Assembly (NCBI RefSeq): GCF_028368975.1
Contig: NZ_JAQNDM010000002.1
Coordinates: 4,024,425-4,088,424 of the forward strand
From: Stigmatella ashevillena
GTDB taxonomy: Bacteria; Myxococcota; Myxococcia; Myxococcales; Myxococcaceae
Length of the DNA stretch: 64,000 nt
Direction: 5' to 3'
Shown: piece after piece, positions 1 to 8,784 of the stretch
How positions within the stretch are numbered: the stretch's first letter is position 1
How the letters are laid out: each line of letters begins with the position of its first letter
The notes under the pieces: generated by a model
What the model saw: the letters and a program-made list of their open reading frames with translations, nothing else
The model's database searches: none
Told to the model about the DNA's origin: nothing
Position numbers and translations under genes: made by a program

Positions 1-638
1 GCTCGGGCCGAACGGGCCATCTGCCAGCAGTACACCGAGAGGTTGCCAGCAAACCCATGCAGGAACACCACGGCGGTCTTCGGAGAAGAGGCGCCCTCGG
101 CAGGAATGACGACGGCATCAAAAGCCTCGGGGGACTGCAACCCGAGCCACGTCGCAGGGACAGGCGAGGCGATGGGGCCTTCGGCCTCGCTCATCTGGTC
201 AAAGACCGCCTCCATCGCCGGCACCAGGTCACGAGCGTCCTCCTGGGGGAACATGCCGGAGAGCGGAAGCAGACGGGCCGCGAAGAGAACGCCATCCCGC
301 TCCTCGACGAGCCGGTTCACAAGCCGTGTCCCTCCGTCCGGCAACCGCAAGGTGCGCAGGCCCTGCCTCTCGGTCAGGAGCAGCCGGGAACCCATCACGA
401 GCACCAGGAGCCCCAGCCCCGCCCGGGTGAGCCCCCGCCACCGCCTCCAGCGCAGGGTGAGCAGCCCCACCGAGGTGACCCCGGCCCCCACCGCGTAGCC
501 CCAACCCGAGGGAGTGGCCCCGACAACGAAGGCCACCCCGAGCAAGACGGCGGACACAGGGCTGGTGACAAATCCCAGGACGAAAGCCCACCTCGAAGCC
601 CTGGAGGAAACGGGGACCTGCCTTGTCACGGTGTCCAT
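1..638 (-). CDS. Alpha/beta hydrolase with N-terminal membrane segments (3' part off the window)
   Basis: This gene reads leftwards off the window edge; 212 codons are visible from an ATG at 638. The N-terminus (about residues 15-90) holds two or three hydrophobic stretches broken by an Arg-rich turn (LRWRRWRG), so it is probably membrane-anchored. A soluble part follows, and near residue 195 it reaches VVFLHGFAGN. That is the strand plus HG oxyanion motif that starts the alpha/beta-hydrolase fold; the nucleophile elbow (GxSxG) would lie beyond the edge. It is divergent from the glycosidase genes at 771, sharing a 132-bp intergenic region. Substrate unknown. The fold call rests on one motif and the domain order. 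Confidence 0.7.
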   Translation of the reverse strand, partial: MDTVTRQVPVSSRASRWAFVLGFVTSPVSAVLLGVAFVVGATPSGWGYAVGAGVTSVGLLTLRWRRWRGLTRAGLGLLVLVMGSRLLLTERQGLRTLRLPDGGTRLVNRLVEERDGVLFAARLLPLSGMFPQEDARDLVPAMEAVFDQMSEAEGPIASPVPATWLGLQSPEAFDAVVIPAEGASSPKTAVVFLHGFAGNLSVYCWQMARSAR

Positions 639-720
639 GGGCAGCAGCCTAATGCTCCCGTGCCATCCGCACAGGAGAGTCAAAAGAGGAAAAAACGACT
701 TAAGTTGACTTCCAGGAAAT

Positions 721-732
721 ATCTCGCGAGAT
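721..732. promoter_or_regulatory. 12-bp perfect palindrome in divergent promoter region
   Basis: ATCTCGCGAGAT is a perfect 12-bp palindrome, about 40 bp upstream of the glycosidase start. A TTGACT hexamer lies just before it at 705-710 and could be a -35 element. Its position between divergent genes suits an operator, but no regulator is known for it. Confidence 0.35.
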
Positions 733-770
733 TCGCGGCCCGGGTTCCTGAACTCAGGCAAGGATGCGCC

Positions 771-3662
771 ATGACAACGGATGAGTGTTCTCTGAGTGGC
801 CAGTCTGTGAGGGGCCCCCGGCAGCGTCGCCGCGCGTGCGCCACGGTGCTGTGGGGCCTGGCGCTCATGACCACCCTGACTGTTGCCTCCCGAGCAGCCG
901 CGCGAACCTCGCCCGACAGTTACTCGCCGGCCTCCCGCACCCTGGTGCCGGTCCGGGTGCACAGCACGTCCGGCTCGGTGAGCGCCTCTCAAAACGTGCT
1001 CTCTGGAGCATCTACCCGGCTGTCCGGAACAAATGCAGCGCTCGTTCTCGACTTTGGCAAGGAGGTCGGCGGGCTGGTGACACTGAGCTTCTCGGGCGCG
1101 AGCAGCACCGGCCAGCAGCTCGGCCTCGCCTTCTCCGAGTCGGCCCTGTACGTCGGGACGAGCAGCGATTTGAGCAATGGCGGCTCGGGCTCTGACGGAG
1201 CCCTCTACGCCAACGTCTCGGGAGCGGGCACCTACACGATGCCCACCAGCAAACTTCGGGGCGGCTTTCGTTACCTCACCCTGTTCCTGACGACCTCCGG
1301 ATGGATCGACCTCAACGGAGTCTCCCTGAGCTTCACCGCCGCGCCCGGCAAGTCCAATCCCCAGGACTACGCCAACTATTTCTCTTCCAACGATCCCCTG
1401 CTCAACAAGCTCTGGTACGCCGGTGCCTATACGGTGCAGATGAACACCATCGCTCCACACCAGGGCCGCGTCTGGGGTCCGCCGTCCACGGGTTGGCAGA
1501 ACAACGCCACCGTGGGCGTGGGCACAAGCGTGCTCACCGACGGCGCGAAACGAGACCGGTCGGTATGGCCGGGAGATCTCGGCATCGCGCTGCCCACTCA
1601 GTACGTGTCCACCAATGACACCGTGTCGACGCGCAACGCGCTCGCGATTCTCTACCAGCACCAGCAAGCCACGGGGGAGTTGCCCTTCGCGGGGCCGGAA
1701 ATCAACTTCTACGGCTCCGACACCTATCACCTGTGGACGATGATCGGCACCGCGTCCTACTACACCTACTCGGGGGACAAGGCGTGGCTGGATTCGATCT
1801 GGAGCCAGTACAAACTCGCCATGGGTTTCATCCTCGCCAAGGTGGGCACCAACGGCTTGCTCTCCGTCACCGGAATCAATGACTGGGCCCGCGGCAATCA
1901 AGGCGGCGAGAACATCGCGGCGAACGCCATTCTCTACGCCACGCTGCTCGGCGGTGCCCAACTCGCGGACGTGGAGAACGACACCGCAAGCGCTTCGGCT
2001 TGGCGGACCCGCGCGGCCACGCTCAAGTCGGCCGCCAACACCCGGCTCTGGAATCCCTCCATCGGTCTTTACCGGGACAACCCCTCCAGCACCCTCTACC
2101 CCCAGGACGGCAACTCCCTGGCCGTCTGGTACAAGCTCACCGACAGCACTCAGAAGGACGCGAGCATCGTGCGCGCCCTCACCGCTCGCTGGAACCACAT
2201 TGGCGCCCTCACCCCGGAGAAGAACGACGGCGGGAAGATCGGCACCTTCCCAGGCTCGATGGAGCTCCAAGCGCACCTGACCGCGGGCGATGACGTCAAC
2301 GCCCTCATCCTCATGCGGCGCGAGTGGGGATACATGCTCAACAGCCCCATCGGCACCGCCAGCACCTTCTGGGAAGGGCTCAATGCCGATGGCTCATTCG
2401 ATTATGGCGGTTCCTATGTGAGCGCCGCGCACGGGTGGGCCACCGGCCCCACCTTCGCCCTCACCTTCTCCGTGCTCGGCCTCATGCCCCTCGCCCCGGA
2501 CGGACGCTATCACTTCATTCCTCACCCGGGTGACCTCACACACGTCGAGGGCTCCATCACCCTTCCTCAGGGCTTGGTCTCCGGCTCCTGGGACGCCTCC
2601 GCCTCGACGGGCTCTTTCTCCGCCAAGCTGACGAGCCCCGCGGGTACCTCCGGCACCGTCGGCATTCCCACCTACGGTTCCTCCAGCGTCAGCGTCTCCG
2701 TCAACGGCGCCATCGCCTGGTCCGGCGGGGCCTTCCGCAGCGTCCCCGGCATCACCGGTGGATCCTCCGATGGCCGCTACATCTACCTGACCGGCGTGGC
2801 TCCTGGCTCCTATACCCTCACGGCCACCGGCGTCGTCGCTCCCATCCCCTTCACCGTCTCGGTGCTGCCCAGTCGACTTCCTGTCGGCTACACCCTGTGC
2901 GCAGCCGAAGGCGGCACCTGCACGCCCAGCGGCACTCAGGTGTTGGCCTACGGCGCAGGCGCCTATGCCTACCGCCTCATCAGCGGCCCCACTGCCTGCA
3001 CCACCGCCTCCTTCGGTGGCACCGACCCCGCCTACAACCTCCTCAAGTCCTGCTACCTGGCTCCCGCTGGCGGGCCCGTAGGCTTCACCCGGTGCGCTGA
3101 CGAGAAGGGAGCCTGCTCCTTCTCTGGCACCAGCAGGCTGGTTGCCTATGGCAACAACGGCGCGTTCCGCTTCCAGCTCGCCAGCGGCAGCATCGCCTGC
3201 ACCAACGAAGCCTTCGGCACCGACCCCCTGCCCAATGTCGCCAAGAGCTGCTACCTCGCCTCGGCTGACGCTCCTCCTCCTGGCAACTGGAGCCGCTGCG
3301 CGACCGAGAACACCTCGTGCGCCGTGCCCAACGGACAGCCTCTGGCCTTTGGTGCCAATGGCGCCTTCTGGAGCACCACCTCCAGCGGCACCACCGTCTG
3401 CAACAGTGGCTCCTTCGGCGTAGACCCGCTCTTCGGCGCTCCGAAGGCGTGCTACGTCCCGGCCGGAGCACCCACTGGCTTCGGAACGCTGTGCTCGGCG
3501 GAGAACGGCTCCTGCGCCTTCAGCGGCCAGAAGACCGTGGCCTACGGGGCCAACGGCGCCTTCCTCTACAAGACCTTCACCGGCGGCACCCCGTGCACCG
3601 CGGCGGCTTTCGGTGGGACGGATCCGCTCTACGGCGTCGCCAAGTCCTGCTACCTCCCCTGA
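771..3662 (+). CDS. Secreted GH78-like (alpha-L-rhamnosidase-type) glycosidase with four Cys-rich C-terminal repeats, copy 1
   Basis: The protein has 963 residues. The ATG at 771 follows AAGGA and opens a signal peptide (Arg-rich n-region, hydrophobic core to about residue 40, Ala-rich cleavage site). The open frame extends further upstream, but that part overlaps the divergent gene and is not signal-like. Residues about 60-190 form a beta-sandwich. An (alpha/alpha)6 barrel follows at about 195-560, with DGAKRDRSVWPGDL near residue 260 (the acidic active-site strip of six-hairpin rhamnosidases) and a TFWEG motif near 533 (candidate base). A beta-sandwich occupies about 575-700. The tail at 705-963 has four repeats of about 60 residues, each with four cysteines and a YGANG-like core, probably sugar-binding. 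The likely role is extracellular polysaccharide degradation. Substrate is uncertain because the usual RDE acid is RDR here. Confidence 0.8.
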   Translation: MTTDECSLSGQSVRGPRQRRRACATVLWGLALMTTLTVASRAAARTSPDSYSPASRTLVPVRVHSTSGSVSASQNVLSGASTRLSGTNAALVLDFGKEVGGLVTLSFSGASSTGQQLGLAFSESALYVGTSSDLSNGGSGSDGALYANVSGAGTYTMPTSKLRGGFRYLTLFLTTSGWIDLNGVSLSFTAAPGKSNPQDYANYFSSNDPLLNKLWYAGAYTVQMNTIAPHQGRVWGPPSTGWQNNATVGVGTSVLTDGAKRDRSVWPGDLGIALPTQYVSTNDTVSTRNALAILYQHQQATGELPFAGPEINFYGSDTYHLWTMIGTASYYTYSGDKAWLDSIWSQYKLAMGFILAKVGTNGLLSVTGINDWARGNQGGENIAANAILYATLLGGAQLADVENDTASASAWRTRAATLKSAANTRLWNPSIGLYRDNPSSTLYPQDGNSLAVWYKLTDSTQKDASIVRALTARWNHIGALTPEKNDGGKIGTFPGSMELQAHLTAGDDVNALILMRREWGYMLNSPIGTASTFWEGLNADGSFDYGGSYVSAAHGWATGPTFALTFSVLGLMPLAPDGRYHFIPHPGDLTHVEGSITLPQGLVSGSWDASASTGSFSAKLTSPAGTSGTVGIPTYGSSSVSVSVNGAIAWSGGAFRSVPGITGGSSDGRYIYLTGVAPGSYTLTATGVVAPIPFTVSVLPSRLPVGYTLCAAEGGTCTPSGTQVLAYGAGAYAYRLISGPTACTTASFGGTDPAYNLLKSCYLAPAGGPVGFTRCADEKGACSFSGTSRLVAYGNNGAFRFQLASGSIACTNEAFGTDPLPNVAKSCYLASADAPPPGNWSRCATENTSCAVPNGQPLAFGANGAFWSTTSSGTTVCNSGSFGVDPLFGAPKACYVPAGAPTGFGTLCSAENGSCAFSGQKTVAYGANGAFLYKTFTGGTPCTAAAFGGTDPLYGVAKSCYLP

Positions 3663-3740
3663 CGCCCGCTGCAATCCCATCTCACTGGCTTCTCTGCCCG
3701 CTGTCTGAAACCGGGGCACCGCTCTCCTCAAGGATGCATC

Positions 3741-6638
3741 ATGACAATGCATGAATATCCCCCCATTCGTCAGTCTGTGATTGGATTCCGTCGGTGCCGT
3801 GCCCGCGCCACAGTGCTGTGGGGCCTGGCGGTCCTGGTCACCACGGCCGTCCCGTCCGGAGCGCTGGCGCGAACCTCACCCGACAGTTACTCGCCAACGT
3901 CCCGCACCGTGGCGCCGGTCCGGGTGTACAGCACGTCCGGCTCGGTGAGTTCTCCTCAGAATGTGCTCTCTGGAGCGCCCACCCGCCTGTCCGGCGCGAA
4001 CGCCCAAGTCGTGTATGACTTTGGCAAGGAAGTCGGCGGGCTGGTGACGTTGAGCTTCTCGGGCGCGAGCGGTGCAGGCCAGCAACTCGGCCTCGCCTTC
4101 TCCGAGTCGTCGCTGTACATCGGGAAGGACAGCGATCTGAGCAATGGAGGAGCCAGCCCGGACGGAGCGCTCTACGCCAACGTCTCGGGAGCGGGCACCT
4201 ACACGATGCCCACCGACAAGCTCCGGGGCGGCTTCCGCTACCTCACCCTGTTCCTGACGACCTCCGGCTGGGTCGACCTCAACGGAATCTCCCTGAACTT
4301 CACCCCCGCGCCCGGCAAGTCCAATCCCCAGGACTACGCCAACTACTTCTCCTCCAACGATCCCCTGCTCAACAAGATTTGGTACGCCGGTGCCTACACG
4401 GTGCAGATGAACACCATTGCCTCCAATCAGGGCCGCGTCTGGGGGCCACCGTCCACGGGCTGGCAGAACAACGCCACCGTGGGTGTGGGCTCGAGCGTGC
4501 TCGTCGACGGCGCGAAGCGGGACCGGACCGTGTGGGCAGGAGATCTCGGCATCGCGCTGCCCACCCAGTACGTGTCCACCAATGACACCGTGTCGACGCG
4601 CAACGCCATCGCGATGCTCTTCCAATATCAGAGGCCCTCCGGAGAGCTGCAATGGGGCGGCTCGCCCTTCAACCTCTGGGGTTCCACCACGTACACGATG
4701 TGGGCACTGCTCGGCACCGCGTCCTACTACACGTACTCAGGCGACAAGGCGTGGCTGGATTCGATCTGGAGCAAATACAAGGTCACGATGAATTTCGTCC
4801 TCTCCCAGGTCGGCGGCAATGGCCTGCTCAGCATTCCCAAGACCTATCGCGAGGACTGGGCGCGGCAGTATCCGGAAGGCGAGAACATCGAGGCGAACGC
4901 GATTCTGTACGCAACGCTCATCGGCGGTGCCCAACTCGCGGAGGCGGAGAACGACGCCACGAGCGCTTCTGCCTGGAGGAACCGGGCGGCGGCGCTCAAG
5001 TCGGCCGCCAACGCCCAGCTTTGGAACCCCGCCATCGGCCTGTACCGCGACAACCCCACCAGCACCCTCTACCCCCAGGACGGCAACTCCCTGGCCGTCT
5101 GGTACAAGCTCACCGACAGCACTCAGAAGGACGCGAGCATCGTGCGCGCCCTCACCGCTCGCTGGAACCACATTGGCGCCCTCACCCCGGAGAAGAACGA
5201 CGGCGGGAAGATCGGCACCTTCCCAGGCTCGATGGAGCTCCAAGCGCACCTGACCGCAGGCGATGACGTCAACGCCCTCATCCTCATGCGGCGCGAGTGG
5301 GGACACATGCTCAACAGCCCCATCGGCACCGCCAGCACCTTCTGGGAAGGAATGGATTACCACGGCTCGCTCGACCCCGCGTACGGCGGCTCCTTCGTGA
5401 GCGCCGCGCACGGGTGGGCCACCGGCCCCACCTTCGCCCTCACCTTCTCCGTGCTCGGCCTCATGCCCCTCGCTCCGGACGGCCGCTATCACTTCATTCC
5501 TCACCCGGGAGACCTCACACACGTCGAGGGTTCCATCACCCTGCCTCAGGGCTTGGTCTCCGGCTCGTGGGACGCCTCCGCCCCTTCGGGCACCTTCTCC
5601 GCCAGGCTGACGAGCCCCGCGGGCACCTCCGGCACCGTCGGCATTCCCACCTACGGTTCCTCCAGCGTCAGCGTCTCCGTCAACGGCACCACCGCATGGT
5701 CGGGCGGTGCCTTCAAAGGCGCTCCAGGTATCAGCGGCGGATCCGCCGATGGGCGCTACATCTATCTGACCGGCGTGGCACCCGGCTCCTACACCTTCAC
5801 GGCCAGCGGCGTCGTTGCTCCCGCTCCCTTCACCGTCTCGGTGCTGCCCCATCAGCTTCCCGTCGGATACACCGTGTGCGCGGCCGAAGGCGGCACCTGC
5901 ACGCCCAGCGGCACCCAGGTGTTGGCCTACGGCGCGGGCTCCTACGCCTACCGCCTCATCAGTGGCCCCACGGCTTGCACCACCGCCTCCTTCGGTGGCA
6001 CCGACCCCGCCTACAACCTCCTGAAGTCCTGCTACCTGGCCCCCGCGGGAGGCCCCGCGGGCTTCACCGCTTGCGCCGCGGAGAAAGGCACCTGTTCCTT
6101 TTCTGGGATGAGACAGGTCGCCTACGGCAACAACGGGGCCTTCCGCTTCCGGATCGCCAACGGAAGCATCGCCTGCACCAACGAAGCCTTCGGCACCGAC
6201 CCCCTGCCCAATGTCGCCAAGAGCTGCTACCTGGCTCCCGCCGACGCGCCCCCTTCCGGCAACTGGAGCCGTTGCGCCATCGAGGGCAACTCGTGCACGG
6301 TGCCCAGCGGACAACCTCTGGCCTTCGGCGCCAACGGTGCCTTCTGGAGCGGCACCTCCAGCGGAACCACCGTCTGCAACAGTGGCTCCTTCGGCGTGGA
6401 TCCCCTCTTCGGCACCGCGAAGGCTTGCTACGTCCCGACCGGGGCACCCACGGGCTTCGGGACGCTGTGCTCGGCGGAGCAGGGCACCTGCGCCTTCAGC
6501 GGCCAGAAGACCGTGGCCTATGGGGCCAACGGTGCCTTCCTCTACAAGACCTTCACCGGCGGCACCCCGTGCACCGCAGCGGCTTTCGGCGGCGCTGACC
6601 CGCTCTACGGCGTCGCCAAGTCCTGTTACCTCCCCTGA
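3741..6638 (+). CDS. Secreted GH78-like glycosidase with four Cys-rich C-terminal repeats, copy 2
   Basis: This is a 965-residue paralogue of the preceding gene, 78 bp downstream in the same direction. It starts at an ATG after AAGGA. It has the same plan: signal peptide ending near SGALA, beta-sandwich, six-hairpin barrel with DGAKRDRTVWAGDL, TFWEG motif, beta-sandwich, and four four-cysteine repeats from about residue 707. The copies differ most in the N-terminal leader and in the barrel loop around positions 4640-4860, where copy 2 reads GELQWGGSPFNLWGS against GELPFAGPEINFYGS in copy 1. That loop change may alter substrate preference. The pair is probably one transcription unit acting on related glycans outside the cell. 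Confidence 0.8.
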   Translation: MTMHEYPPIRQSVIGFRRCRARATVLWGLAVLVTTAVPSGALARTSPDSYSPTSRTVAPVRVYSTSGSVSSPQNVLSGAPTRLSGANAQVVYDFGKEVGGLVTLSFSGASGAGQQLGLAFSESSLYIGKDSDLSNGGASPDGALYANVSGAGTYTMPTDKLRGGFRYLTLFLTTSGWVDLNGISLNFTPAPGKSNPQDYANYFSSNDPLLNKIWYAGAYTVQMNTIASNQGRVWGPPSTGWQNNATVGVGSSVLVDGAKRDRTVWAGDLGIALPTQYVSTNDTVSTRNAIAMLFQYQRPSGELQWGGSPFNLWGSTTYTMWALLGTASYYTYSGDKAWLDSIWSKYKVTMNFVLSQVGGNGLLSIPKTYREDWARQYPEGENIEANAILYATLIGGAQLAEAENDATSASAWRNRAAALKSAANAQLWNPAIGLYRDNPTSTLYPQDGNSLAVWYKLTDSTQKDASIVRALTARWNHIGALTPEKNDGGKIGTFPGSMELQAHLTAGDDVNALILMRREWGHMLNSPIGTASTFWEGMDYHGSLDPAYGGSFVSAAHGWATGPTFALTFSVLGLMPLAPDGRYHFIPHPGDLTHVEGSITLPQGLVSGSWDASAPSGTFSARLTSPAGTSGTVGIPTYGSSSVSVSVNGTTAWSGGAFKGAPGISGGSADGRYIYLTGVAPGSYTFTASGVVAPAPFTVSVLPHQLPVGYTVCAAEGGTCTPSGTQVLAYGAGSYAYRLISGPTACTTASFGGTDPAYNLLKSCYLAPAGGPAGFTACAAEKGTCSFSGMRQVAYGNNGAFRFRIANGSIACTNEAFGTDPLPNVAKSCYLAPADAPPSGNWSRCAIEGNSCTVPSGQPLAFGANGAFWSGTSSGTTVCNSGSFGVDPLFGTAKACYVPTGAPTGFGTLCSAEQGTCAFSGQKTVAYGANGAFLYKTFTGGTPCTAAAFGGADPLYGVAKSCYLP

Positions 6639-6659
6639 AAATGCTGAGGGCTGAGCCCA

Positions 6660-6683
6660 GCTCGAGCACGTGGCTCTTCGAGC
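6660..6683 (+). terminator. Possible terminator hairpin after glycosidase pair
   Basis: GCTCGA (6660-6665) pairs with TCGAGC (6678-6683), and an alternative GAGC/GCTC stem is nested inside. It lies 22 bp past the stop of copy 2. There is no T-run, so termination is only suggested by position. Confidence 0.3.
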
Positions 6684-6793
6684 GCCTGCTCAAGTCCTAT
6701 GACGGCTTGTAGGACTTCCCGGAGGCTGGTGGTGCGGGACCTAGGATAAATTCACGCTCTTTTACGGAAATAGCGGCCCGTTAATTTCTGGCC

Positions 6794-7747
6794 ATGACCA
6801 CGACCCAAAAGCCCCTGCCCTCTGGCTACAGCGCGCGAACGACGGCGCGCGAAGTGATTGGCACCACCCGGCTCGATGGAGCCATTGCCATCGTGACCGG
6901 CGGATACGTCGGCGTGGGGTTGGAAACCACGCGCGCGCTCTCGGCCGCCGGCGCGACGGTGATCGTCCCGGCCAGGACACCGGACAAGGCCCACGCAGCG
7001 CTGGCGGACATGGCACACGTCGAACGTGAGAGCCTCGACCTGAGCGAGCCTGCCTCCATTGATGCGTTCGCCGCACGGTTCCTCGCGTCCGGCCGTCCCC
7101 TCCACATCCTCGTGAACAACGCGGGCGTCATGGCCCCGCCCAACGTGAGGGATGCGCGCGGGTTCGAGTGCCACCTCGCCACCAACCACCTGGGCCACTT
7201 CCAGCTCACGGCAAGACTCTGGCCCGCGCTGCGCAAGGCGCAGGGCGCGCGCGTCGTGTCCCTGTCGTCGCGAGGCCACCAGCGTACCGCGATCGACTTC
7301 GAGGATCCGCACTTCCAGCGGCGCCCCTATGACAAGTACACCGCCTACGGCCAGTCGAAGACGGCGAACGCGCTCTTCGCGCTCGCGCTCGACGCACGGG
7401 GAAAGGCCCACCGGGTGCGCGCGTTCTCGGTCCATCCCGGGGCCGTGATGACGGAGTTGGTGCGGTCCCTGCCGGATGAAGAGGTGCGGGCCGCCGTCGC
7501 CGCTTCGAGTGCCATCTCGGCCTTCAAGAACACAGAGCAGGGAGCGGCCACGAGCGTCTGGTGCGCGATGAGCCCGCAGCTCGAAAGCCTGGGTGGCGTC
7601 TACTGCGAGGACGCTGACATCGCCGAGGCGGTGGCCGCCGATTTCCCGGGGCACAGCGGCGTGAAACCATGGGCCCGGGATCCAGACCAGGCCGAGCGGC
7701 TCTGGACGAAGAGCGAAGCGTGGACCGGGGTGAAGTTCACCGAGTGA
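6794..7747 (+). CDS. Short-chain dehydrogenase/reductase
   Basis: A 317-residue classical-type SDR, NAD(P)-dependent and cytosolic. The cofactor motif is TGGYVGVG near residue 35 (a variant of TGxxxGIG), followed by NNAG near 107, the catalytic Ser in VVSLSS near 157, and the YxxxK active site as YGQSK near 190. The long N-terminal lead and the post-catalytic HPGAVMTEL resemble the retinol-dehydrogenase/WWOX-like oxidoreductase subgroup. The substrate cannot be read from sequence. The gene converges on and overlaps the 3' end of the XRE-type regulator by 11 bp; such regulators often sit beside SDR genes. Confidence 0.85.
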   Translation: MTTTQKPLPSGYSARTTAREVIGTTRLDGAIAIVTGGYVGVGLETTRALSAAGATVIVPARTPDKAHAALADMAHVERESLDLSEPASIDAFAARFLASGRPLHILVNNAGVMAPPNVRDARGFECHLATNHLGHFQLTARLWPALRKAQGARVVSLSSRGHQRTAIDFEDPHFQRRPYDKYTAYGQSKTANALFALALDARGKAHRVRAFSVHPGAVMTELVRSLPDEEVRAAVAASSAISAFKNTEQGAATSVWCAMSPQLESLGGVYCEDADIAEAVAADFPGHSGVKPWARDPDQAERLWTKSEAWTGVKFTE

Positions 7748-8585
7748 CGAGCCGGAATAGCTTCCGGGCGCGCTCCGTGCTCCTCCCGGGCTGTGGCGTG
7801 TAGAGGGAGACGCGCAGCACGTGCCCTTCGGGCTCCGCATAGTGGAGCGTGACATGCTCGAATTCGAGCTCGCCCACATCCGGATGGACGAGCACCTTCG
7901 AGCCCGCGGGGCTCTCGGCCACATCGTGCTCGCCCCAGAAGCGAGCGAACTCTGGGCTGACGCGCGCCAGCTCCGCCGCGAGCGCATCGAACTCCCTCCG
8001 GTTCGCGGCCCGCGCGGCGTCGAGGCGAAAGCCGGCCACGGTCCTCCTCGCATCGGCTTCCCAGCTCGGCATGCGTGCACGCCGCTCGGGATCCATGAAC
8101 ATCAACCACAGCCCATTGCGCCGCCCGGCGGGAAAGCGCCCGAAGTCTCCGTAGAGGATCGCTGCCGCCGCGTTCCAAGCGAGCACATCCCACCGCCGCG
8201 TCGAAACCAGCGCCGGAAAGGGGTGTGCATCCAGGATCCGCTGGAGGACCCCCCTGACCGTGGCGGGAGAACTCACCGGAAGTGCCGCAGGACGTCCGTG
8301 CGCCAGCTCGAAGAGGTGTGCCCGCTCCGTCGGTGTCAGACGCAGCGCCCGCGCGAGCCGTTCCAGCAACGGCTCCGACACGTGAATGTCCCGTCCCTGC
8401 TCCAGCCACGTGTACCAACTCACGCCCACGTCGGCGAGCTGGGCGACCTCCTCGCGGCGCAACCCCGGCGTGCGCCGCCGGCTCCCGGCCGGCAAGCCCA
8501 CATCCGCGGGACGAACGCGCTCACGGCGGCTGCGGAGGAATCGGGCGAGTTCAACGCGCTGGGAGGTGCTTGGCGTATCCGTCAC
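7737..8585 (-). CDS. XRE-family regulator with MmyB-like ligand-binding domain
   Basis: 282 residues from a GTG start at 8585. Residues about 10-80 form an XRE helix-turn-helix with the signature RTPGLRREEVAQLADVGVSWYTWLEQGR, quoted here only as its hallmark: RR-EE-A-AGVS-WYTWLEQGR. Residues about 100-275 match the MmyB-like ligand-binding domain: LDAHPFPA, WDVLAWN, GLW-MF and a C-terminal LHYAEPEGH. These proteins repress or activate neighbouring redox genes in response to small ligands. Its 3' end overlaps the convergent SDR gene, the probable partner. No strong ribosome-binding site precedes the GTG. Confidence 0.85.
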   Translation of the reverse strand: MTDTPSTSQRVELARFLRSRRERVRPADVGLPAGSRRRTPGLRREEVAQLADVGVSWYTWLEQGRDIHVSEPLLERLARALRLTPTERAHLFELAHGRPAALPVSSPATVRGVLQRILDAHPFPALVSTRRWDVLAWNAAAAILYGDFGRFPAGRRNGLWLMFMDPERRARMPSWEADARRTVAGFRLDAARAANRREFDALAAELARVSPEFARFWGEHDVAESPAGSKVLVHPDVGELEFEHVTLHYAEPEGHVLRVSLYTPQPGRSTERARKLFRLVTR

Positions 8586-8784
8586 GAAGCCACACGCTAC
8601 GCCATCGTCGAACCCGGCACCACACCCCGCAGGCCGCGTCCCGTCTCTGAGAGATTGAGAAACTCCAATCAGAAAAGCGGAATGTCAGACCTGCCCAGTC
8701 TAATAACATGAAACTCACGTTTTCACAGAGAAGCCAGAGTGCCGAAGCAAGTCCTCCCAGCAGCCCTTCAACGACAAGGTCCTC

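Larger units (their letters stand above)
771..6638 (+). repeat. Tandem gene duplication (two ~2.9-kb direct copies)
   Basis: Copy 1 (771-3662) and copy 2 (3741-6638) align over their whole length at an offset of about 2,970-2,976 bp. Similarity begins at the ribosome-binding site. Between 2086-2377 and 5059-5350 (292 bp) only two bases differ, including 199 bp without any mismatch. The flanking parts differ every few codons. This pattern points to recent gene conversion between the copies. Confidence 0.9.

Noticed and set aside
57-770. Long in-frame extension upstream of the first glycosidase
   Set aside because: It overlaps the divergent hydrolase gene, has no signal-like sequence, and the second paralogue begins at the position matching 771.
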